Shown: positions 1 to 5,404, counted from the first letter of the stretch. The stretch: 10,655 nucleotides of DNA from Clostridia bacterium (GCA_017442025.1 JAFSBD010000104.1:1-10655), one strand, 5' to 3'. Translations and numbers: made by a program. The notes: a model not told the origin generated them from the letters alone.

Positions 1-232
1 AAAGGCCGCTATTCTGCCGCAAATAACCCATTCGTACATTCGGGTGGATAAACCGCTCCCCGGCGGTGGGCTCCAGTTTGCCCATCAAAACGTTCAGCAG
101 GGTGGATTTTCCTGCGCCATTACCGCCGATCAGGCCGATGACCGCCCCCTCTTCGCAGAGAACATTCACTCCATCGATCACTCGGCGGTCACCAAATTCC
201 AATATCAAATTTTTCAGCGAAGCAATTACCAT
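1..232 (-). CDS. ABC-F family ATP-binding protein, N-terminal part (truncated by window edge)
   Basis: Only the first 77 residues are present; the gene runs off the left edge. The protein begins MVIASLKNLILEFGDR and has a Walker A motif, GGNGAGKS, at residues 36-43. A GYLRQNSGL stretch follows at 69-77, which is the Q-loop region in the form typical of ABC-F proteins. ABC-F proteins are soluble ATPases with two fused nucleotide-binding domains that act on the ribosome, for translation control or antibiotic protection, rather than in transport. Which subfamily this is cannot be decided from 77 residues; an ordinary ABC transporter ATPase is less likely but possible. The ATG directly follows the TAA of the acetyltransferase gene with no gap. 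A GGAG Shine-Dalgarno inside the end of that gene, 6 nt before the ATG, supports this start and translational coupling. Confidence 0.8.
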   Translation of the reverse strand, partial: MVIASLKNLILEFGDRRVIDGVNVLCEEGAVIGLIGGNGAGKSTLLNVLMGKLEPTAGERFIHPNVRMGYLRQNSGL

Positions 233-778
233 TTAAATCTCCATTAAATATGCGCTCAGCGTTTCCCCCACCGGATGAAGATGGGCCAGGTGAAAACCGA
301 GTTTTTCATAAAATGCCACATGATTTGGCTCATAGATCTCAACAATACCGACCATACGGCGGCGGGCAACCTCGCGGCGAAACTCTTCCACCAACGCCCG
401 CGCCAGCCCCTTACCCCGCAGATCAGCGCGCACCGCCAAAAGGTCCAGCACCAGATATTCCTCATAAAAAAGCGGAGCAACGACCTCATTAATGCGATCA
501 TAGACCTTTTGAACATGGGTGGGCAAAATCACCCGTTCCTCCCCTTTGGCATAAGAAGGGCAGATGCAAAGAACGCCGGCACGCTCCGGCGTTGTATAGA
601 CAGTAAGCTCCTCCCAAAAGTCGGTGAGATATTTGCGGAAGATCTGCAAAAGAATGCCCTGCCGCTCCTGCTCATAGGGAATATAATGGCAATAAAGCGG
701 GTCATGGGTAAACCCTTCCGCTAAAATCGCGGCGAGGGGCTCAATATCGGTTTTTTCAGCTTTGATTATTCTCATCAT
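233..778 (-). CDS. GNAT family N-acetyltransferase
   Basis: This is a single-domain Gcn5-related acetyltransferase, which transfers acetyl from acetyl-CoA to an amine; the substrate is unknown. From the ATG at 778 the protein has 181 residues. The acetyl-CoA binding motif A is visible as RADLRGKGLA (core RGKG at residues 121-124), preceded by the hydrophobic strand LVLDLLAV. The usual C-terminal signature YEPNHVAFYEKLGF lies at about 149-162. Two adjacent ATGs (778 and 775) are possible starts. A TTG at 814 would add 12 lysine-rich residues and extend the overlap with tepA. I chose 778 because the GNAT fold begins right after it (MMRIIKAEKTDIEPLAAIL), although the only SD-like sequence (AGCAGGT) is rather far away. 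The gene overlaps the 3' end of tepA and abuts the ABC-F gene, so it is probably the middle gene of one operon. Confidence 0.85.
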   Translation of the reverse strand: MMRIIKAEKTDIEPLAAILAEGFTHDPLYCHYIPYEQERQGILLQIFRKYLTDFWEELTVYTTPERAGVLCICPSYAKGEERVILPTHVQKVYDRINEVVAPLFYEEYLVLDLLAVRADLRGKGLARALVEEFRREVARRRMVGIVEIYEPNHVAFYEKLGFHLAHLHPVGETLSAYLMEI

Positions 779-1466
779 GTTTTTTATTATACCTGCTTTT
801 ATCTTCTTTTTCAATCATTTCTTTTAAAGCGGCCAAGGCCTCTTTCAGCCCGCCGACACCATCGATCAAGCCTTCCTCCACCGCTTGCTCCCCCGCAAGA
901 ATGGTACCCACATCAGTCACCATATTTCCCACCGATGTCATCAATTCCTGCAGACGATCGAAGGGGATGCGGGAGTTATTGACAATAAAATTGCAGATGC
1001 GGTTTTGGATTTCCTCCAAGGTGCGAAAGCTTTGGGGCACGCTGATGATCGTGCCGGTGGTGCGCACGGGATGGATGGTCATCGTTGCCGAAGGGACAAT
1101 AAAGGATTGCCGCGCCGCGCAGGCCAGCGGCACGCCGATGGAATGGCCACCGCCCAAAACCAAAGAGACGGTGGGCGTTTCCATTGAGGCCACCAGCTCA
1201 GCGATCGCCAATCCCGCCTCCACATCCCCACCCATGGTATTGAGCAGGATCAAAACACCCTTCACATCCTCGCTTTCTTCCATTGATACCAGGATGGGCA
1301 AAAGGTGCTCGTATTTGGTGGTTTTATTTTGCTCGGGCGCCAAAAAATGGCCTTCGATCTGACCGATAATGCTGAGCACCTGAATCCCGCTTTGGGTATC
1401 GGCGGTGCCCAGCTCCAGCATTTGCTCCAACGACTCGCTGTTTTTTTGTTCTTCCTCTTTTTTCAT
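756..1466 (-). CDS. tepA: ClpP-like serine protease, TepA (translocation-enhancing protein) family
   Basis: This 236-residue protein belongs to the ClpP/crotonase fold group and resembles Bacillus subtilis TepA (YmfB). Visible motifs are LLNTMGGDVEAGLAIAE (about 74-90), the nucleophile region GGGHSIGVPLA with probable catalytic Ser109, and TMTIHPVR with probable catalytic His132. A typical end segment, GTILAGEQAVEEGLIDGVG, follows; the third triad residue is probably the Asp at about 185. The N-terminus (first 25 residues) is charged and has no signal peptide, so the enzyme is cytoplasmic. TepA-type proteins have been linked to protein export and possibly to breakdown of signal peptides, but their substrates are poorly known. 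The start is firm: an AGGGGG Shine-Dalgarno sits 7 nt before the ATG. In Bacillus this gene lies near dapA and spoIIIE/sftA; here it leads a unit with a GNAT and an ABC-F gene. Confidence 0.88.
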   Translation of the reverse strand: MKKEEEQKNSESLEQMLELGTADTQSGIQVLSIIGQIEGHFLAPEQNKTTKYEHLLPILVSMEESEDVKGVLILLNTMGGDVEAGLAIAELVASMETPTVSLVLGGGHSIGVPLACAARQSFIVPSATMTIHPVRTTGTIISVPQSFRTLEEIQNRICNFIVNNSRIPFDRLQELMTSVGNMVTDVGTILAGEQAVEEGLIDGVGGLKEALAALKEMIEKEDKSRYNKKHDENNQS

Positions 1467-1488
1467 TTCACAACCCCCTTATTTTTTG

Positions 1489-1517
1489 GATATACTTTAT
1501 ATTGTTAGGGTTTTCAA
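1489..1517 (-). promoter_or_regulatory. Putative sigma-A promoter of the tepA operon
   Basis: Read on the minus strand, TTGAAA (1517-1512), a 17-bp spacer and TATATC (1494-1489) resemble a sigma-A promoter. Transcription would start around 1482, leaving a short leader that contains the tepA ribosome binding site. The -10 match is only moderate and the area is AT-rich, so this is tentative. It is divergent from the tRNA promoter. Confidence 0.4.
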
Positions 1518-1553
1518 TTTCTTAAAAAAAATCAATTTTTTTTGAAAAATATG

Positions 1554-1582
1554 TTGACAAGATTGCGGTTTTGATGTAATAT
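1554..1582 (+). promoter_or_regulatory. Strong sigma-A promoter of the tRNA cluster
   Basis: A consensus -35 TTGACA (1554-1559) is followed by a 17-bp spacer and TAATAT (1577-1582). Transcription would begin around 1589, about 10 nt before the first tRNA, which suits a stable-RNA operon. Confidence 0.8.
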
Positions 1583-1598
1583 ATAAGTCGTCTGTTAC

Positions 1599-1675
1599 GG
1601 CGCTATAGCTCAGTTGGCTAGAGCATGCGGTTCATACCCGCAGTGTCATTGGTTCGAATCCAATTAGCGCCACCA
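1599..1675 (+). tRNA. tRNA-Met (anticodon CAT), elongator type
   Basis: The acceptor arms GGCGCTA and TAGCGCC pair fully, and the CCA end is encoded. The anticodon stem TGCGG/CCGCA encloses the loop TTCATAC, with CAT at 1633-1635. The fully paired 1-72 position argues against an initiator tRNA. The TTCATAC loop matches Gram-positive elongator tRNA-Met rather than the tRNA-Ile that carries a modified CAT anticodon. Confidence 0.95.
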
Positions 1676-1679
1676 ACAT

Positions 1680-1754
1680 GGCCCGATGGTCAAGCGGTTA
1701 AGACACCGCCCTTTCACGGCGGTATCACGGGTTCGATTCCCGTTCGGGTCACCA
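1680..1754 (+). tRNA. tRNA-Glu (anticodon TTC)
   Basis: The acceptor arms GGCCCGA and TCGGGTC pair with one G-T pair, and CCA is encoded. The anticodon stem CCGCC/GGCGG encloses the loop CTTTCAC, with TTC at 1713-1715. Only 4 nt separate it from the Met tRNA. Confidence 0.96.
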
Positions 1755-1757
1755 TAT

Positions 1758-1833
1758 GGAAGTTTAGCTCAGCTGGGAGAGCATCTGCCTTACAAGCAGA
1801 GGGTCAGCGGTTCGAGCCCGTTAACTTCCACCA
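1758..1833 (+). tRNA. tRNA-Val (anticodon TAC)
   Basis: The acceptor arms GGAAGTT and AACTTCC pair, with encoded CCA. The anticodon stem TCTGC/GCAGA encloses the loop CTTACAA, with TAC at 1791-1793. It lies 3 nt after tRNA-Glu and is the last tRNA before the terminator. Confidence 0.96.
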
Positions 1834-1835
1834 AC

Positions 1836-1873
1836 AAAAAGCCTGATTTGTCATTAGACAAATCAGGCTTTTT
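1836..1873 (+). terminator. Rho-independent terminator of the tRNA operon
   Basis: A perfect 17-bp stem (1836-1852 with 1857-1873) has a 4-nt loop ATTA. The outer part is five A-T pairs, so transcription leaves through a T run on the plus strand. It begins 3 nt after the Val tRNA CCA end. Confidence 0.93.
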
Positions 1874-1881
1874 GAATGATG

Positions 1882-1910
1882 TTGACTTTTTTGAAAATTT
1901 CGGATATACT
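1882..1910 (+). promoter_or_regulatory. Strong sigma-A promoter driving a candidate small RNA
   Basis: TTGACT (1882-1887), a 17-bp spacer and TATACT (1905-1910) form a near-consensus promoter. It lies just past the tRNA terminator. The predicted start, about 7 nt after the -10 box, falls at 1917, the first bases of the long inverted repeat described in the next entry. Confidence 0.72.
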
Positions 1911-1916
1911 ATATTT

Positions 1917-1994
1917 AGAAGCAGATAACAGGGATTGGCCGTTACCATTAATTTGGTTTCCTCCTCTCCCCATGACGTCTGCTTCTATTTTTTT
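1917..1994 (+). ncRNA. Candidate small non-coding RNA with its own promoter and terminator-like closing stem
   Basis: The segment opens with AGAAGCAGA and closes with TCTGCTTCT (together a 10-bp perfect stem, 1916-1925 with 1978-1987), followed by seven T residues (1988-1994). The predicted transcription start sits at the 5' arm of this stem, so the whole RNA of about 78 nt would be one closed structure. Inside, GGGA...GG (1931-1938) can pair imperfectly with CC...TCCC (1963-1970), and ACCA/TGGT (1944-1947 with 1954-1957) closes a 6-nt loop. The 3' half has a pyrimidine run (1957-1971) with CCTCC, the anti-Shine-Dalgarno core. No start codon with a ribosome site is seen. It lacks the conserved GGAA-loop region of SRP RNA and is too short for 6S RNA or tmRNA. 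I do not recognise the family. Confidence 0.55.
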
Positions 1995-2019
1995 GCCGCA
2001 ACCATTGGCCTTTATTTCA

Positions 2020-2047
2020 TTGATTTTTCTTGCCTTTTTAGTATAAT
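2020..2047 (+). promoter_or_regulatory. Sigma-A promoter of the polysaccharide deacetylase gene
   Basis: TTGATT (2020-2025), a 16-bp spacer and a perfect TATAAT (2042-2047) precede the deacetylase gene. The predicted start is near 2054, giving a leader of about 37 nt. It lies after the small-RNA terminator, so the two transcripts are separate. Confidence 0.72.
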
Positions 2048-2076
2048 GTGATATGATAAGAATATGAATTTAAAAC

Positions 2077-2083
2077 GAGGGGA
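2077..2083 (+). promoter_or_regulatory. Ribosome binding site that sets the deacetylase start
   Basis: GAGGGGA stands 7 nt before the ATG at 2091 and lies inside the longer reading frame that would start at 2064. It therefore favours the shorter protein. Confidence 0.8.
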
Positions 2084-2090
2084 ACTTAAG

Positions 2091-3341
2091 ATGATCGAAT
2101 TTAAGAAACCGAAAAAGGGCGTTTTGATTGGGTTATGCTGCATCGGAGCGGTTCTTTTGCTGGCTGCGGCTGCGGCGATCGCCTTTTTTACCAACAAATT
2201 CCATGTGGAAATCGCGCTGAAGGGCGATGCCGAGATCACCTTGGAATACGGCCAGACCTATCAGGAAGCGGGCGCAGAAGCCTTTTATCGCGGCACCCAC
2301 TTTATGAAAGAAGGTTGGGCGCTGGAGGTTTCCCAGGAAGGCGCGGTGGATGAAAAGAAGGTTGGAACCTATACCATCGTCTACTCGGCCGAAAAATGGG
2401 GCGAGAATGCCAGCGCAAAGCGGACGGTTCATATTGTCGACACCGTTAAGCCTGAACTGACCTTAAAGGGGGATAAAGAGATCTCCATCACCCGCGGCAA
2501 TAAATTTGAAGAGCCCGGCTTTACCGCCACCGATAACTACGATGGGGATCTTGCAGCCAAGGTAGCCATATCCGGCGAGGTGGATACCGATAATGCGGGA
2601 ACCTACACCCTTACATACACGGTTGAAGACAGTAGCGGCAATACCGCCAAGGCGGAGCGCACTGTTACGGTAAAAGCACCGGCGGTTGTGAAGCAACCCC
2701 AGCCCATCACCGTTATCCCCGGTGAAAAGACCGTTTATCTCACCTTCGACGACGGCCCCGGCCCTTATACCGCCAAACTTTTGGATATTTTAGGAAAATA
2801 TAACGTCAAGGCGACCTTCTTTGTTTGCGATCATTCCAACTATAACCATCTGCTTACCCGCATTGCATCCGAAGGGCACGCCATCGGCGTTCATTCCGCA
2901 TCCCACAACTACGATAAGATCTATGCCAGCGAGGAGGCCTTCTTTAAGGACTTCTATCAGATGCAGGATCTGATCTATAATAAGACCGGCATCCGCACCA
3001 CCCTTTGCCGCTTCCCCGGCGGAAGCTCCAATCTGGTGAGCCGCTTTAATCCCGGGATCGTGACCCGCCTTTCCAAGGAGCTGACCGATCGGGGCTTCCA
3101 ATACTTCGATTGGAACGTTTCCAGCGGGGATGCGGGCGAGACCACCTCTACCTCGCAGGTGGCGCGAAATGTGAAAAACGGCATGGCGCGGAATGGTGTT
3201 TCGATTGTTTTGCAGCATGATATCAAGAACTTCAGCGTTAACGCGGTTGAAGAGATCATCCAATGGGGCTTGGCCAACGGCTATACCTTTAAAGCGTTGG
3301 ATGCCACCTCCCCCACCGCCCACCACGGAATCAACAACTAA
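2091..3341 (+). CDS. Membrane-anchored polysaccharide deacetylase (NodB/PgdA type) with two Ig-like domains
   Basis: This 416-residue protein probably removes acetyl groups from cell-wall glycan outside the membrane. A short basic N-terminus is followed by one membrane segment (about 10-33). Two Ig-like repeats of the DUF5011 kind lie at about 40-115 and 118-195; each ends in a GTYT...Y pattern. The catalytic NodB domain spans about 213-405. All five family motifs are present: TFDDGP (Asp220, Asp221), HSASH (metal ligands His268 and His272), RFPGGS (Arg307), FDW (Asp340) and LQHD (His376). This is the metal-dependent carbohydrate esterase 4 fold, as in PgdA, which deacetylates peptidoglycan N-acetylglucosamine. 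The exact substrate is inferred. The start at 2091 is chosen because GAGGGGA (2077-2083) lies 7 nt upstream; an earlier ATG at 2064 has no such site. It is monocistronic, with its own promoter and terminator. Confidence 0.93.
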   Translation: MIEFKKPKKGVLIGLCCIGAVLLLAAAAAIAFFTNKFHVEIALKGDAEITLEYGQTYQEAGAEAFYRGTHFMKEGWALEVSQEGAVDEKKVGTYTIVYSAEKWGENASAKRTVHIVDTVKPELTLKGDKEISITRGNKFEEPGFTATDNYDGDLAAKVAISGEVDTDNAGTYTLTYTVEDSSGNTAKAERTVTVKAPAVVKQPQPITVIPGEKTVYLTFDDGPGPYTAKLLDILGKYNVKATFFVCDHSNYNHLLTRIASEGHAIGVHSASHNYDKIYASEEAFFKDFYQMQDLIYNKTGIRTTLCRFPGGSSNLVSRFNPGIVTRLSKELTDRGFQYFDWNVSSGDAGETTSTSQVARNVKNGMARNGVSIVLQHDIKNFSVNAVEEIIQWGLANGYTFKALDATSPTAHHGINN

Positions 3342-3374
3342 AAAAATATCCACCCATTCGGGTGGATATTTTTT
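3341..3374. terminator. Bidirectional terminator between the convergent deacetylase and mazF genes
   Basis: A 15-bp perfect stem (3341-3355 with 3360-3374) has loop ATTC and core ATATCCACCC. A run of six A on one side and six T on the other lets it act in both directions. The last base of the deacetylase TAA is part of the left arm, and the mazF TAA (3375-3373) overlaps the right arm. Confidence 0.9.
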
Positions 3375-3708
3375 ATAAACCGAGGCTTACCTGCAGCCCT
3401 TTATCGACCTGCTCCATGGTGGCGGGGCTGATATGCCCCATCTTTTCCCGCAGGCGGGCTTTATCCAATGTACGAACCTGCTCCAAAAGGATCATCGACT
3501 TTTTTTGAAGACCGCAGGTCTCCTCTATATTAATATGAGTGGGAAGTCGGCCTTTATCGATCTTGCTGGTGATGGCCGCCGCGATCACCGTTGGGCTATA
3601 GCGGTTGCCAACATCATTCTGCACGATCAGAACCGGGCGCAAGCCGCCCTGCTCACTTCCAACTACCGGCGAGAGATCTGCATAATAGATATCCCCGCGT
3701 TTGATCAT
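3373..3708 (-). CDS. mazF: MazF/PemK-type mRNA interferase (NdoA/EndoA-like), no adjacent antitoxin
   Basis: This 111-residue protein is very close to Bacillus subtilis NdoA (EndoA), a sequence-specific endoribonuclease that cuts mRNA. Visible conserved parts are KRGDIYYADLSPVVGSEQGG, RPVLIVQND and LLEQVRT. The catalytic Arg and Thr of NdoA (25 and 48 there) correspond to Arg24 and Thr47 here, both present. The start at 3708 has AAAGG 9 nt upstream; an ATG at 3717 adds three residues but touches the AAAGG directly. In Bacillus the antitoxin gene lies just upstream, after alr. Here only about 95 nt separate the start from the terminator of the upstream LUD gene, and no antitoxin frame fits. 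It may be a solitary copy controlled by an antitoxin encoded elsewhere. No clear promoter is visible in the short gap. Confidence 0.93.
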   Translation of the reverse strand: MIKRGDIYYADLSPVVGSEQGGLRPVLIVQNDVGNRYSPTVIAAAITSKIDKGRLPTHINIEETCGLQKKSMILLEQVRTLDKARLREKMGHISPATMEQVDKGLQVSLGL

Positions 3709-3805
3709 CTTTCTCATCCTTTCATCGTTTCTGATACTATTATTTCCATTCCTTTCTCTTCTAATACAGTCTACGATGAAAAAATAATGAATGTGTAAAA
3801 AGCAA

Positions 3806-3830
3806 AAAACGGCAGATAAACTGCCGTTTT
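3806..3830 (-). terminator. Rho-independent terminator of the LUD/HAD unit
   Basis: A 10-bp stem (3806-3815 with 3821-3830, core CGGCAG/CTGCCG) has a 5-nt loop. On the minus strand it is followed by a T run (the six A at 3804-3809). It starts 6 nt past the LUD stop codon and separates that gene from mazF. Confidence 0.88.
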
Positions 3831-3836
3831 AGCCTT

Positions 3837-4469
3837 TTAATAACCGAGTTCTTCGCCGACCAGGATCACCTTAATACGGTTTTCCGGCCGCTGAGGACCG
3901 CAGATCAGATAGCTGCAACAGATCCGCGCCGAGGAGGCGCATCCATCGGCCAGCCCGCCGTCCAATCCCATACAGACGCCGGTTTTATTGCAATAGGTAT
4001 CGCAGGAAAGGCGCTTGGTATTGAGAGGGGCAGCAATCTTTTTGACGCGGCGAATGCCTTCCTCCACATCCTTCACCAATTTATTGATCCCAACCACCAT
4101 GATCACCGATTTCGGCCCAAAGCTGATGGCCGCGATCCGATTGGCATAGCCATCCACATTGACCAACTCTCCACCCTCGGTGATGGCGTTGCAGGAGCAA
4201 AGAAAGCAATCGGCAAAAAAGGTATCCCGCTCGCATTGATATTTTTCCTCGGGGGTGATCCCTTCGCGGGAGCGGTCGAGATAACGGTAATCCCCGCTCC
4301 GCAACAGATCAATGACCCCTGTTTCTTTTAAGGTCATAGAACCGCCGGTGGAGACGGTTGCGCCCTTCGGGAGCATCTTCTGCACCAGGGGCAAGACCTC
4401 TTCCTTCTTATCCACATAATAGGCTTCCATGCGGTTTTGACGCAGATTATTTAATACTTTATCAACCAT
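3837..4469 (-). CDS. LUD-domain protein (LutC/DUF162 family), stand-alone
   Basis: This 210-residue protein has the LUD (lactate utilisation) fold. Family motifs are STGGSMTL (40-47), NAITEGGELVNVDGYANR (94-111) and FGPKSVIMVVGINK (117-130). The cysteine-rich tail has CNKTGVC (160-166) and GCASSARIC (176-184). In LutC-type proteins the domain works with the iron-sulfur partners LutA and LutB in L-lactate oxidation. Neither partner is present here, and single LUD proteins of unknown role are common in anaerobes, so the function is open. Eleven cysteines are present. The usual compact C-x-x-C step in the tail is stretched by an extra MGLDGGLADG, which is unusual. The start at 4469 has a GGAGG site 9 nt upstream and overlaps the HAD gene by 8 nt, which points to translational coupling. 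An upstream in-frame start near 4496 lacks this support. Confidence 0.85.
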   Translation of the reverse strand: MVDKVLNNLRQNRMEAYYVDKKEEVLPLVQKMLPKGATVSTGGSMTLKETGVIDLLRSGDYRYLDRSREGITPEEKYQCERDTFFADCFLCSCNAITEGGELVNVDGYANRIAAISFGPKSVIMVVGINKLVKDVEEGIRRVKKIAAPLNTKRLSCDTYCNKTGVCMGLDGGLADGCASSARICCSYLICGPQRPENRIKVILVGEELGY

Positions 4470-5106
4470 GATTGAGTTCCTCCAACAAATTTTCAAGGTC
4501 GGTTGCAGAGTCTAAAACATACGCGCCCGTTTGCTCCAGCACGCTATGGTGCTGATGGCCTTTGGCGATCAGCGCGCAGGGGCTGCCGATATATTCCGCC
4601 ATGGCGGCATCGGTGGTGAGATCTCCGATAAAGAGCACCTCATGGGGATGAATGTTGCGGGCCTCAAAATACGCCTGCACCGCTTGGTCTTTCCCGCCCA
4701 GAGAACGGTCCTGCCGACCGACGATCCCCTCGAAATAAGCGGAAATTCCCCGCTCCTCCGCCTGGCGAATAAGGATATCATGGTGGAGCGAAGAGAAGAG
4801 CAGTTGGCGATATCCTTTCTCGCGAAAGGTTTCCAGCATCCGAAGAACCTCAGGGAAGACCGGGCGGGGAAACTTGCCGCATTCCCGCTGAAATTCCTCC
4901 GAAACCTCCTCGATCCGCTCCTGCTTCATATCAAAGCCCACGCTTTCATAAAAAGCCTCCAAAGGCATGATGAGATGGAGGGTATACCATTCTTCGGTGA
5001 TAGGCAGCAGGTGGCGGCGGGCCAGCATGGCGTTGACTGCGCCGACCGAGGCGCCCAGATCATCCATTACCGTTCCGTTGAAATCCCATAGAATCGTTTT
5101 GATCAT
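4462..5106 (-). CDS. HAD-superfamily hydrolase (phosphoglycolate-phosphatase-like)
   Basis: This 214-residue cytoplasmic HAD protein has a helical cap (about 15-85) inserted after motif I, as in the phosphoglycolate phosphatase group. Motif I is DFNGT (Asp8, with Asn10 in place of the usual second Asp). Motif II is LLFSS (Ser105 or Ser106), motif III is probably Lys139 (GGKD), and motif IV is GDLTTD (Asp162, Asp166). Such enzymes remove phosphate from small molecules; the substrate cannot be told. The Asp-to-Asn change at the acid/base position is known in some HAD subgroups written DWNGT or DFNGT, so the protein is not necessarily dead. A GGAGGT site 5 nt before the ATG supports the start. 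The gene is coupled to the LUD gene (8-nt overlap) and lies just behind the rpmE terminator, with no visible promoter of its own. Confidence 0.87.
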   Translation of the reverse strand: MIKTILWDFNGTVMDDLGASVGAVNAMLARRHLLPITEEWYTLHLIMPLEAFYESVGFDMKQERIEEVSEEFQRECGKFPRPVFPEVLRMLETFREKGYRQLLFSSLHHDILIRQAEERGISAYFEGIVGRQDRSLGGKDQAVQAYFEARNIHPHEVLFIGDLTTDAAMAEYIGSPCALIAKGHQHHSVLEQTGAYVLDSATDLENLLEELNHG

Positions 5107-5122
5107 ATTGACCTCCGATTTT

Positions 5123-5154
5123 AAAAAAACCGAAAGGCAACGCCTTTCGGTTTT
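5123..5154 (-). terminator. Rho-independent terminator of rpmE, just before the HAD gene
   Basis: A 13-bp perfect stem (5126-5138 with 5142-5154; core CCGAAAGGC) has a 3-nt loop. On the minus strand it ends in seven T residues (the A run at 5123-5129). The HAD ribosome site follows within a few bases, so expression of the HAD and LUD genes probably depends on readthrough. Confidence 0.88.
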
Positions 5155-5158
5155 CTTA

Positions 5159-5362
5159 TTACTTATCCAGATTATATCTCTTCTTAAATCTGTCTACACG
5201 ACCGCCGGTATCAACCAACTTCTGCTTACCGGTGAAGAAAGGATGGCACTTGGAACAAATTTCAACACGGATCTCGCTCTGAGTGGAGCGGGTCTCGAAA
5301 GTATTGCCGCAGGCACACTTTACAACAGCCTTATCGTAATTGGGATGAATCCCTTCTCTCAT
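5159..5362 (-). CDS. rpmE: 50S ribosomal protein L31, zinc-binding (C+) form
   Basis: This 67-residue protein is bL31, which bridges the large and small ribosomal subunits. It begins MREGIHPNYDKAVVKCACGN and has four zinc-ligand cysteines, Cys16, Cys18, Cys36 and Cys39, as in the C+ (RpmE) form rather than the zinc-free YtiA/RpmE2 form made under zinc shortage. The C-terminal FTGKQKLVDTGGRVDRF block is typical. The ATG at 5362 is preceded by an AGAGGTG ribosome site; a GTG at 5371 would overlap that site and is rejected. It has its own strong promoter and terminator. Confidence 0.97.
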   Translation of the reverse strand: MREGIHPNYDKAVVKCACGNTFETRSTQSEIRVEICSKCHPFFTGKQKLVDTGGRVDRFKKRYNLDK

Positions 5363-5404
5363 GAATATCACCTCTTTTTCGCTTAAAAACTTCGTTACTT
5401 GGAT

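Noticed and set aside
30..60. Similarity between CATTCGGGTGGAT near position 40 and the hairpin at 3341-3374
   Set aside because: The match is about a dozen bases, lies inside a coding region at one site and in a terminator at the other, and has no further copies that I saw. It is probably chance.
1599..1675. The CAT tRNA as tRNA-Ile2 or initiator tRNA-Met
   Set aside because: The TTCATAC loop and the overall sequence match Gram-positive elongator tRNA-Met, and the fully paired first acceptor pair excludes the initiator.
1625..1928. Short open frames running across the three tRNA genes
   Set aside because: They overlap well-folded tRNAs and the terminator and have no ribosome site.
1917..1994. 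The long hairpin as a riboswitch or leader of the deacetylase gene
   Set aside because: It ends in a T run like a terminator and a good separate promoter follows before the gene. No known riboswitch core was recognised. Attenuated readthrough is not excluded but is less simple.
3433..3798. Plus-strand frame opposite mazF as a possible antitoxin
   Set aside because: It lies almost wholly within the complement of the toxin gene, shows no ribbon-helix-helix or other antitoxin pattern, and has no ribosome site.
3718..3803. A promoter for mazF
   Set aside because: The region is AT-rich and has several loose -10-like hexamers, but no pairing with a reasonable -35 box at 16-18 bp stood out.
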